The notes beneath the pieces were generated by a model. The model made no database searches. It was not told where the DNA came from and saw only the letters and a list, made by a program, of their open reading frames with translations. A DNA stretch of 64,000 bases from PBB1 sp965229345 (lineage in GTDB: Bacteria; Pseudomonadota; Gammaproteobacteria; Burkholderiales; Burkholderiaceae_C), in NCBI GenBank assembly GCA_965229345.1, contig OZ245872.1:2604001-2668000 (forward strand). The letters run 5' to 3'. This document shows, piece by piece, positions 52,860 through 60,542 of the stretch. Numbering within the stretch: position 1 is the first letter of the stretch; the number at the start of each line of letters is the position of its first letter. The position numbers and the translations under genes were made by a program.

Positions 52860-53996
52860 ATGACCTCCACACCCCCCTCCTCGCCCGACCACGGCACGCT
52901 CAGCTACGAGCAATCAGGCGTCAACTACGACCTGATCGATCCGCTGAAGATTGCGGCCCAGCGCGCCGCCGCCGCCACCGGTGCGCACCTCGCGGCCCAT
53001 GGCTTCAGCGAAGTACCCGCATCGCGCGGCGAATCGGCCTACGTGGTCGATGTCGGCCCGTTCTACCTGGCGAGCATCGTCGAATGTCTGGGCTCGAAGT
53101 CGCTGGTGGCCGACGAGATGCAACGCCTGACGGGCCGCAGCTTCTACGACGCGATCGCACAGGACACCATCGCGATGGCCATCAACGACCTGATCACCGT
53201 GGGCGCTACGCCGCTGGTGGTGCAGGCCTACTGGGCGGCTGGCGGCTCCGATTGGTTCGGCGATGCGCAGCGCGCGCAGGCGCTGGTCGCCGGCTGGAAG
53301 GCCGCCTGCGACCGCTGCGGCGTGGCCTGGGGCGGCGGCGAGACCCCTGCACTGGCAGGCATCGTCGAAGCTGGTCGCATCGACCTCGCCGCCTCGTGCA
53401 CCGGGCTGATCAATCCGAAAGCGCGGCTGTCGGTCGGTGACAAGCTGGCACCGGGCGATGCCATCGTGCTGCTCGCCTCCAGCGGCATCCACGCCAACGG
53501 CCTGAGCCTGGCGCGCAAGCTGGTCGAACGGCTGCCCCAGGGCTACCTGACCCCGGTCGAGCCCGGTGCCAGCCTGACTTACGGCGAAGCGCTGCTGGCG
53601 CCGACCGTGCTGTATTCACCGGTCACCGAAGCGCTGTACCAGGCCGGCATCACGCCGCACTACTGCGCCAACATCACCGGCCACGGCTGGCGCAAGCTGC
53701 TGCGCCATCCGGCCACGCACACCTACCGCATCCACACCGTGCCCGAGGTGCCCGCGGTGCTGAAGTTCATCCAGCGCCATGCCCAGCAGGACGACCTCGA
53801 GGCCTACAGCACGCTGAACATGGGAGCCGGTTTCGCGCTGTTCGTGCCGGCCGACCAGGCCGAGCGCACGGTGGCCGTGGCCGAAGCCCAAGGCGTGCGC
53901 GCCTGGGTGGCAGGCCACATCGAAGCCGGGCCGAAGCGCCTGCTGATCGAGCCGCTGGGCCTGGCCTTCGGCGACGACGCGCTGCAACTGCGCTGA
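52860..53996 (+). CDS. PurM-like (AIR synthase-related) protein, divergent
   Basis: A 378-residue protein with the PurM two-domain fold. LSYEQSGVNYDLIDPL aligns with the PurM start, GGGETPALAGIVEAG with the GGETAEMPG block, SSGIHANGLSLARK with SSGPHSNGYSLVRK, and STLNMGAGFALFVP with RTFNCGVGM. The PurM motif GTDGVGTK is replaced by ECLGSKS, so true AIR synthase activity is doubtful. A separate purM is expected elsewhere. It is divergent from dnaX with a 121-base gap and is followed by ffs. Confidence 0.8.
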   Translation: MTSTPPSSPDHGTLSYEQSGVNYDLIDPLKIAAQRAAAATGAHLAAHGFSEVPASRGESAYVVDVGPFYLASIVECLGSKSLVADEMQRLTGRSFYDAIAQDTIAMAINDLITVGATPLVVQAYWAAGGSDWFGDAQRAQALVAGWKAACDRCGVAWGGGETPALAGIVEAGRIDLAASCTGLINPKARLSVGDKLAPGDAIVLLASSGIHANGLSLARKLVERLPQGYLTPVEPGASLTYGEALLAPTVLYSPVTEALYQAGITPHYCANITGHGWRKLLRHPATHTYRIHTVPEVPAVLKFIQRHAQQDDLEAYSTLNMGAGFALFVPADQAERTVAVAEAQGVRAWVAGHIEAGPKRLLIEPLGLAFGDDALQLR

Positions 53997-54027
53997 CCTT
54001 GCGACCCACCCCGGCATCCCGGGCACC

Positions 54028-54033
54028 TACAAT
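54028..54033 (+). promoter_or_regulatory. -10 element of ffs
   Basis: TACAAT (five of six consensus bases) ends 7 bases before the predicted RNA start. No clear -35 at the normal spacing; TTGCGA at 53999 is too far. Confidence 0.5.
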
Positions 54034-54040
54034 CGTCTGT

Positions 54041-54134
54041 GACGGGCCTCCTCGCATGGAAGCGCGGCCAACCGGGTCAGGTCGGGAACGAAGCAGCCCC
54101 AACCGTTGTGACCAGTGCCGGGGTCAGGCTCGTC
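54041..54134 (+). ncRNA. ffs: 4.5S signal recognition particle RNA (small bacterial type)
   Basis: The core GGTCAGGTCGGGAACGAAGCAGCC is the conserved Ffh-binding domain with its GGAA-type tetraloop region (here GGAAC). The 5' end GACGGGCCT pairs with the 3' end AGGCTCGTC, closing a single long hairpin of about 94 bases. It binds Ffh in co-translational targeting. The ends are set by this terminal helix. No T-run follows directly. Confidence 0.93.
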
Positions 54135-54268
54135 ACCTTCACCTGCCTTGCGTGCGGACACACTGAACAGTGCCGTGTCGACGGCGGGTCTGAAGCGATA
54201 AGTCTCCGTGCGCGACACCATCGTAATTGCGATGGCCGACGACAACTGCTCGGCGTATGCCCTCGATC

Positions 54269-54340
54269 TTTCAGCCTGCGTAGCCACGGGTGGTGGCGAC
54301 GCCCGAAGTGGAGGCTGAAATCCACGGCGCCTTCGTTTTC
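54269..54340 (+). other. Nested inverted repeats with T-run between ffs and the islet gene
   Basis: TTTCAGCCT (54269-54277) pairs with AGGCTGAAA (54312-54320), and inside it GCCAC pairs with GTGGC. An alternative stem, CGAAG-TGGA/TCCA...CTTCG (54304-54335), is followed by TTTT. The region could be the ffs terminator or a small structured RNA. The remaining bases of 54135-54476 show no gene I can support. Confidence 0.35.
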
Positions 54341-54476
54341 TGCATCGAAAGGCTGCCCGAGGACGTTGTACATATCCTGACAGCGCGAACCAAATCGAAT
54401 TAGCCGTCTGCCATTATTGCTGATCGCTGCAGGCGCAGCGGATCCTTTCATTCACTAATTGGATCGAAAGCCGCGA

Positions 54477-55031
54477 ATGCACTTTGCCAAATTAGCATCT
54501 GCTATCGCTGAAGACTTGATCAAGGTCGCGCGAAGTAGTCCAAATGAAAAACTACCCAAAGAAGAGCAGATCAGATCATGCCTCTACGCTGAACTGCGAC
54601 CAGAGTTCGAAGTTGTCTGCGTCGAACGCGGCTATGGTCCAGTTGAAAAAAAGTCAACTACAGAAGTTGATATATGGGCACAGCGGACTAATGGCGAAAT
54701 CTATTGGATCGAAATTAAGCGTTTCTGGCACATTTCTTCTTCTGGGTGGATTCATAAACCAGATGAGCAACTTGGCACATGGCAAGCCGATCTGGATAAG
54801 CTAGCCAAAGTATCAATCAACGACACGCGAATTTTTATACTAGTAGGTCTATTAGCAGTTGATCCAGGCTTGGATATCTCCGATATTCAAACGGGAGCCA
54901 TACGTCGGCTCAACAGCTTTCATCCGGCCCACCTAAAATTTCAAGAAATATTCCAATTTGCATGGCGAGAATCTCCAGTTTCTCGTCTGAGTATTTCAAT
55001 TTGGGTGTGGGAAGGCGGAGAAGCTATCTAA
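54477..55031 (+). CDS. AT-rich orphan protein with PD-(D/E)XK-like motif
   Basis: A 184-residue hypothetical protein. A hand count over 120 bases gives about 46% GC, far below its neighbours. Asp65 (TEVDIWAQ) and Glu79-Ile-Lys81 (YWIEIKRF), with Glu39 in a preceding helix (SCLYAEL), match the spacing of a PD-(D/E)XK nuclease core: helix, beta-Asp, beta-E-x-K. ATG 54477 is preferred over a TTG six codons earlier. It stands alone between ffs and murI, looks horizontally acquired, and could be a restriction-type or phage-defence nuclease. The fold assignment is inference. Confidence 0.6.
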   Translation: MHFAKLASAIAEDLIKVARSSPNEKLPKEEQIRSCLYAELRPEFEVVCVERGYGPVEKKSTTEVDIWAQRTNGEIYWIEIKRFWHISSSGWIHKPDEQLGTWQADLDKLAKVSINDTRIFILVGLLAVDPGLDISDIQTGAIRRLNSFHPAHLKFQEIFQFAWRESPVSRLSISIWVWEGGEAI

Positions 55032-55090
55032 CCAGAAAGGCTTTGAGCCATGCTGATGGCGTCAAACATCAACCCTTGAACATAAGGCCC

Positions 55091-55897
55091 ATGCTGAACT
55101 CAACTGCGATTGCGGCATCGATCGGTGTGTACGACTCCGGTGTCGGCGGTCTGTCCGTGCTGCGGGCACTGAGGGTCAGGTTACCGGGCGAATCGTTCAC
55201 TTACGTTGCCGACTGCGGCCACGCGCCCTACGGTGATCGACCGAGTTCATTCGTTGAAAGCCGAGCCCGAAGCGTCGCCCAGTTCCTGACCGCACGAGGT
55301 GCGAAGGCACTGGTGATCGCCTGCAACACGGCCAGCGTCGTCGCGGTGCAGCGCCTGCGCGAGCAGTACGCGCTGCCCATCGTCGCGATGGAGCCCGCCA
55401 TCAAGCCGGCCATCCAGGTCAGTCGCTCCAAGGTCGTGCTGGTGCTGGCCACCAGCAACACGATCCGCAGCCCCGCTGTGGCGCGTCTGTGCAGCACGTA
55501 TGGCGCCAACACGCGGATCCTTCTGCAGGCCTGCCCGGGCCTGGCCGACCAGGTAGAGCGCGGTCGATTCCACGACGACGAGACACAGCGACTGCTGGAG
55601 GCCTACCTGCGGCCCGGACTCGATGCGGGTGCCGACGCCATCGTGCTGGGTTGCACGCACTATGCGTTCTTGGCCGAGACCATCACGCAGATGGCAGGAG
55701 AAGGGGTCACGATCATCGAGCCCTCCGAGGCCATCGCGAGCCAGCTCTCGCGCGTGCTCTCCACGCCACCCGACAGCACCCTCCGCCCCGCGGGCACCAC
55801 CTTGTTCTTCACATCGGGCCCGCCGGGTGAACTGGCCGCATTCCTCGAGCACATCGGGGAGCCTGGGGCACAGGTGCTGGCGCTTCCGGACTCGTGA
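55091..55897 (+). CDS. murI: Glutamate racemase
   Basis: A 268-residue enzyme making D-glutamate for peptidoglycan. Motifs are GVYDSGVGGLSVL, YVADCGHAPYG, IACNTASVVA (catalytic Cys) and LGCTHYAFL (second catalytic Cys). ATG 55091 starts the family N terminus; an in-frame extension reaching back to 54962 overlaps the AT-rich ORF and is rejected. Confidence 0.95.
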   Translation: MLNSTAIAASIGVYDSGVGGLSVLRALRVRLPGESFTYVADCGHAPYGDRPSSFVESRARSVAQFLTARGAKALVIACNTASVVAVQRLREQYALPIVAMEPAIKPAIQVSRSKVVLVLATSNTIRSPAVARLCSTYGANTRILLQACPGLADQVERGRFHDDETQRLLEAYLRPGLDAGADAIVLGCTHYAFLAETITQMAGEGVTIIEPSEAIASQLSRVLSTPPDSTLRPAGTTLFFTSGPPGELAAFLEHIGEPGAQVLALPDS

Positions 55898-55964
55898 ACG
55901 CGCCCACCGGGCCAGCCACTGCACGGCCACCCCGCCGCCCGCGGGTGGCGCTCGGGGTGCCGAC

Positions 55965-58412
55965 TCAGCTCGCCTGCTTGAACGCCATCACCGCCTGGTT
56001 GCGCAGCGTGCGCAGCATCGACAGTTCCTTCTCTGCGAGCTCGATGCCACCGGCTTCGGCCTGATCGGCATAAATCATCGCAAACGGCGCGCCCTTCATC
56101 AGCAACGGCAGCAGCAGGAACGACGGCGCGTTCAATGTCTTCGTGTACCAGGCCGGCAAACGCGCCGCCATCGCCGGGGTGGTGGCGTCGCGGATCAGCG
56201 TGTCGGCGCCTTTCAGACAGACCGCGGCGAACAGGTCGGTGGAGCCCTTCAGCGGCACCTTGAACAGCGCGGCCGCCGCTTCGGCGCTGTCGCCGAGGCC
56301 GAAGCGGCCGGTCAGCGTGTCGGTCTTCGGGTCGCGCAGACAGAACAGCACACGGCGAAAGCCCAGCGCGCGGTACATGGTCTCGAGGATCATGCGCAAC
56401 ACCTCGTTGAGCTTGAAGTCCTCGACCATCGAATTGGTGATGTCCTGGATGCCGGCCGCCAGGATGTCGGAGGCCGGGCCGGCAGCGGGCGGCGGCACCG
56501 CGATGGTGGCGTCGAACGCCTCGGTCGATGCGGCCTGCATGGCCTGCAGCGCGTGCGGCGAGAGTGAATCGGTGCCGACGATCTGCACTTCGCCCACCGT
56601 CTGGGTGTTGCCTTGGCCGGGCACTGGCGCGAGCAGTCTTGCCGCGCGCGAGGTGCTGCTGACCGACAGGTTCATGGCACGCGCCGAATCAGCCAGCTTC
56701 ACGCGGGCCTGGGCCGTCACGTCGGCGATGTGCTTGGGGGTCAGGCCGAGCACGCGTGCATAGCGTGCCGCCGTGTGCGCAAGCGCCGCTGACGCCTCGG
56801 CTGGATCGGCCCGCAGCAGCGTGTCGGTGAGGTCGTTGGCAGCCATCGCCAGCCAGCGCAGCCGCTCGGCAGAGGCCTCGGGCGTGCGGGTCGGCGGATC
56901 ACCGGCGGGCTTGCGCATGCAGCGTTGCAGGCTGTCTGGCAGACCCCAGGACTTCGCCACACCCACCCCGAGCGCTTCGTAGCTCAGCCCGAGCACCTGG
57001 ACCGAGGCAGACTCTTCAGCACCGGCGCGCGGGGCTTCGCCCGGTGCCAGACCACGGCTCAGCAGACTTCGAACCTGCCGTGCCTCGTCGGGGAAATAGA
57101 ACTCGCTGAGCAGGCGGCCGAGGTTCTGGAACATGGACCCAATGAAGGCCTCCTCGCTCTCGCGCCCGGAGACCGACAGCTCACCGGCCAGCGTCCCCGC
57201 CAGCAGCGAGCGCAGGAACTCCTCTTTCAGCACGTTCGCGTGCGCCTTGTCCTGCATGTGTTCGAGCAACACCAGGCTGAGCGCCATGTTGCGGATGCCG
57301 GCAAAGCCGACCAGCGCGGCCGCGCGCGAGATGGTGCTGATGCTGCCGCCGCCCGCGTGCCGGTAGCTGGCGGTGTTGACCACGCGCAGCAACTTGTTCG
57401 TCAACGCCACGTCCTTCAGGATCTCGTTGGCCAGGCTGTTCAGGCTCTCGGTCTCCGAGGTGGCCACGCGCTGGATGCGCGAGACCGCATCGGACAGTGC
57501 CGGGAAATCACTCTTGTGGCGCATGCGGCGCAGCAGGAAGTCGAGCGTGCCGCTGCTGGAGGCGGCCGAGGTGGCACCAGGGGCCGCCGCCGGCTGCGCC
57601 CACGCCTGCAAGGCCTCGCGAAAGGCCGCTGCGCTCGGATAGCGCGTGGCCGTGTCGCGGGCCATCGCCCGCAGCACGATGGCGCGCAGCTTGTCGTCGA
57701 CGTCGGTGCCGGTGCGCTCGGGCAGCGTCAGGTCTTCGTTGATGGCGCGCTGCACCGCGCGGTTCGCGTCGCTCTCGACCATCACGCGCTGGCCCGCCAA
57801 CAGCTCGGCCAGCAGCAACCCGGCAGCGAACACATCCATCGCGGGGGTGGGCGACAGGCCCAGCGCCGCCTCTGGGGACAGGTAACCCGGCGTGCCGACG
57901 ACGCGATTGGCGTGCGACGCGTCGTTCACCTTCACTGCAATGCCGAAATCCATCACCCGCGCGCGGCCAGCGGCATCGATCAGCACGTTCGACGGCTTCA
58001 GGTCGCGATGCACCAGCCCGGCTTCGTGGGCGGCCTGCAACGCGCTGAGAATGTCGGCGGCAATCGCCACCGCCTTGTGGGGTTCGTAAGCGCCCTGCGC
58101 GCGCAGCACTTCGGTCAGCGTGTGACCGGCGACGTATTCGAAGACCAGGAACGGCTGCCCGTCGTGGACGTCGGCCTCGAACACCGGGACGATGTGGGGA
58201 TGCGTCAGCCGGCTGACGCTGCGCGCCTCGTGCAGCCACTGGGCGTCTTCGCCGATACCGCCCAGGCCGCTGCGCCGCATGATCTTGACGGCGACTTCGC
58301 GCTCGAGGTGCGGGTCGAAAGCCAGCCAGACGCTGGCCTGGGCACCCTGCCCCAGCATCCGTCGCAACTCGAACCGGCTCACTCGCTGCGGCGTGGTCTC
58401 TGAGTCGGTCAT
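55965..58412 (-). CDS. Ser/Thr protein kinase fused to HDOD and GAF domains
   Basis: An 815-residue cytoplasmic signalling protein. The Hanks-type kinase (about 10-290) has the catalytic Lys43 (VAVK), HRDLKPSN (135-142) and DFG (155-157), so it should be active. An HDOD domain (about 305-510, SLANEILKDVALTNKLLRVVN and SMFQNLGRLLSEFYFPDE) follows, then a linker and a GAF domain (about 650-812). HDOD proteins tie into c-di-GMP or stress signalling in other bacteria; the ligand here is unknown. ATG 58412 is used; the upstream in-frame reading is arginine-rich and unlikely. It is the second gene of a tandem pair. Confidence 0.87.
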   Translation of the reverse strand: MTDSETTPQRVSRFELRRMLGQGAQASVWLAFDPHLEREVAVKIMRRSGLGGIGEDAQWLHEARSVSRLTHPHIVPVFEADVHDGQPFLVFEYVAGHTLTEVLRAQGAYEPHKAVAIAADILSALQAAHEAGLVHRDLKPSNVLIDAAGRARVMDFGIAVKVNDASHANRVVGTPGYLSPEAALGLSPTPAMDVFAAGLLLAELLAGQRVMVESDANRAVQRAINEDLTLPERTGTDVDDKLRAIVLRAMARDTATRYPSAAAFREALQAWAQPAAAPGATSAASSSGTLDFLLRRMRHKSDFPALSDAVSRIQRVATSETESLNSLANEILKDVALTNKLLRVVNTASYRHAGGGSISTISRAAALVGFAGIRNMALSLVLLEHMQDKAHANVLKEEFLRSLLAGTLAGELSVSGRESEEAFIGSMFQNLGRLLSEFYFPDEARQVRSLLSRGLAPGEAPRAGAEESASVQVLGLSYEALGVGVAKSWGLPDSLQRCMRKPAGDPPTRTPEASAERLRWLAMAANDLTDTLLRADPAEASAALAHTAARYARVLGLTPKHIADVTAQARVKLADSARAMNLSVSSTSRAARLLAPVPGQGNTQTVGEVQIVGTDSLSPHALQAMQAASTEAFDATIAVPPPAAGPASDILAAGIQDITNSMVEDFKLNEVLRMILETMYRALGFRRVLFCLRDPKTDTLTGRFGLGDSAEAAAALFKVPLKGSTDLFAAVCLKGADTLIRDATTPAMAARLPAWYTKTLNAPSFLLLPLLMKGAPFAMIYADQAEAGGIELAEKELSMLRTLRNQAVMAFKQAS

Positions 58413-58508
58413 CACGCCCATGGCCGCACCGCCTGGTCTGTCGGTCGCTGCGCAGCGCACCCGCGTAGGGGAGCGCACGCACACTCAACGCGCGCGGGGA
58501 TCGCCATG

Positions 58509-60389
58509 TCAGCCGGCCGCGACCGTGGGGGTTTCTGCGGCCGGAGGCACTTCATCACGTGGCGTCGCCGTCTGCACGGGCTCACCGGTGCGCAAGGCAT
58601 CGCGTGCAGCGGCCAGCGCCTCCTGCACCAGCTTCGGCGTCAATCCGAGGCTGCGCGCGTAACGCATTGCCACCGATTGGCGCGAAGCGCCCGCACGCAC
58701 CGCCTTGTTCACCGCCGCAGGTTCGGCCGGCGTTGCAGCAGGGTTCGACGCCGCATCGACGGCCTCGTTGGCCGCACTCGCGGTGATGCGCAGCACGTCG
58801 ATGTCGGTGTCGGGCGTGCGCACCGGCAGGTCGGTCGGCAGGCGGCGGATCATGTGCAGCATCTCGTCGCCCAATCCCCAGTGGCGCGCCACCGCTGCGC
58901 CGAGTGCTTCGATGTCGATGCCCAGCACGGCGAACGAGGCGTCCGATTCGCTCCAGCCCGGCGTGGGTGCCGTGCCCTTCGGCGCATCGGCTGGCGGCGG
59001 CAGACTGCGCATCAGCACGCGGATCTGTTCGTATTCGTCGGGGAAGTGGTACTGCGCCAGCAACCGACCCAGGTTCTGGAACACCGTCACCAGGTACACC
59101 ACCTCGGGGTCGTAGCCGGCCGGCCGCAAGGCCTGCGCGGTGAAGCCGGCCAGCCGCACACGATCCATCAGGGCGCGCAAGGCCTGCGCACCGGCGTCTG
59201 ACAGCGGGCCGGGCCACTGCCGCAGCCCATTGGCGGCCTGCCGGACACCGTTCAGGCCGATCAGCGCGATCGCGCGGCGGATCGTCAGCACGGGCGCCGA
59301 TCCCGAGGCCTGCGTGCCCTGCACCTGCGCGGAGTTGACCTCGCGCAGCAGCTCGAAGGTCAAGGCCATGTCCCGCAAGATGTGGCGCGAAATTTCCTCG
59401 GTGTGGTGGCCGTCCATCGCCGCGAGCCGCTCGACGCGACCGCTCATGCCCGCCAGCGCCGGCAAGGCACCCACGGTGCGCAGACGGTCCAGCATCAGCT
59501 CGAGCGGGCCATCGCGGCCCAGCGCCTCGGCTTCGAGCCAGCCTTGCAATGCCCGCAGAAAGGTGCGGGCGCTGAGATAGCGTTGTCGAGGCTGCCCGGC
59601 CGTGCTGCGGTTGGCAATGGCGCGCAGGGCTTCGGGAATCGGATGCACCGTGTTCCACGGCAGGCGCACCAGCTCGCGCCCGAACGGGGGCAACCGGCGC
59701 AGGGCTTTCGAGATGTCGGACTCGTCGAGCACCGCCGTGCCGCTGAGCAGCTGATGCAGCAGCAGACCGCAGGCGAGCACATCGCGCTCGGCCGCTTCGC
59801 GTTGGGCGCGCAGGGTGTCGGCCTCGACCAGGGTTGCGTGATCGAGCCCGCGCCTGGCAGGCTCGATGGCAGGTGTTCCCTGCCCGCTGGCCGTGCCCAG
59901 GGCCATCACCTGCACGTGACCCGACTCACCGATCTGCAGGCTGTGCAGTTGCAGATCGTGATGGGCCACACCGGATTCATGCGCAAAGGCGAGGCCTTCC
60001 AGCACCTCGCAGACCCAACGCACCGCTTCGATCGGCGCCGGATTCGGGTGTTCGACCAGCCACTCGCCCAGCGTGACGCCGCGGGTGCGATCGGCTGCCA
60101 GATAGGGCCACTGCTCCTGCACGCCGACCTCGACACCGGGCACCAGGTTCGGGTGATCGAGCCGCGCAGCGTGCTTGACCTGCGTCGACCAGCGCTCGAG
60201 CGCGCCGGCGTCGATGGGTTGCACCCGTGGCAGCGTCAGCACCAACTGCTGCTGGAGCTGTGGGTCGAGCACCAACCAGACCATGCTGCCGTCGCTCTTG
60301 CCCAGCAGCTTCAACAACTCGAAGCGGCCGAAACTGCGGCCGAGGGAGCTCGGTCGGGTGTTGGCTGGGGAGGACGCCGCGTCGGTCAT
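58509..60389 (-). CDS. Pseudokinase-HDOD protein
   Basis: A 626-residue paralogue of the following kinase-HDOD protein. The kinase domain is degenerate: the Gly-loop is LGKSDGSMVW, VAVK is LVLT (Thr52 at the Lys place), HRDLKPSN is HHDLQLHS (143-150) and DFG is ALG (163-165). It should therefore not transfer phosphate. The HDOD domain (about 300-480, ILRDMALTFELLREVNSAQ and TVFQNLGRLLAQYHFPDE) is well kept. There is no GAF domain; the tail is Ala/Pro-rich. It lies 96 bases upstream of the active paralogue. Confidence 0.85.
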   Translation of the reverse strand: MTDAASSPANTRPSSLGRSFGRFELLKLLGKSDGSMVWLVLDPQLQQQLVLTLPRVQPIDAGALERWSTQVKHAARLDHPNLVPGVEVGVQEQWPYLAADRTRGVTLGEWLVEHPNPAPIEAVRWVCEVLEGLAFAHESGVAHHDLQLHSLQIGESGHVQVMALGTASGQGTPAIEPARRGLDHATLVEADTLRAQREAAERDVLACGLLLHQLLSGTAVLDESDISKALRRLPPFGRELVRLPWNTVHPIPEALRAIANRSTAGQPRQRYLSARTFLRALQGWLEAEALGRDGPLELMLDRLRTVGALPALAGMSGRVERLAAMDGHHTEEISRHILRDMALTFELLREVNSAQVQGTQASGSAPVLTIRRAIALIGLNGVRQAANGLRQWPGPLSDAGAQALRALMDRVRLAGFTAQALRPAGYDPEVVYLVTVFQNLGRLLAQYHFPDEYEQIRVLMRSLPPPADAPKGTAPTPGWSESDASFAVLGIDIEALGAAVARHWGLGDEMLHMIRRLPTDLPVRTPDTDIDVLRITASAANEAVDAASNPAATPAEPAAVNKAVRAGASRQSVAMRYARSLGLTPKLVQEALAAARDALRTGEPVQTATPRDEVPPAAETPTVAAG

Positions 60390-60542
60390 GTTCAGGGTGA
60401 TCGGATGTTCCCTATTGGAAACGCGCACCCGCCAGCGCCAAAGCGCGAAATCGCGGGCGTTTGCGGTGCATTTGCGCTGCATTTGCGCTGCGTCCGCCCA
60501 CAAAAGCCCTGGGAAGCCGCTGGCAGCGCGGCACCCGTGAGC

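Noticed and set aside
54077..54451. 124-codon minus-strand frame over ffs and the gap
   Set aside because: It runs through the SRP RNA in antisense and shows no protein-like pattern or family motif.
56925..58403. 492-codon plus-strand frame opposite the kinase gene
   Set aside because: Antisense shadow of an HRDLKPSN/DFG kinase with HDOD and GAF domains.
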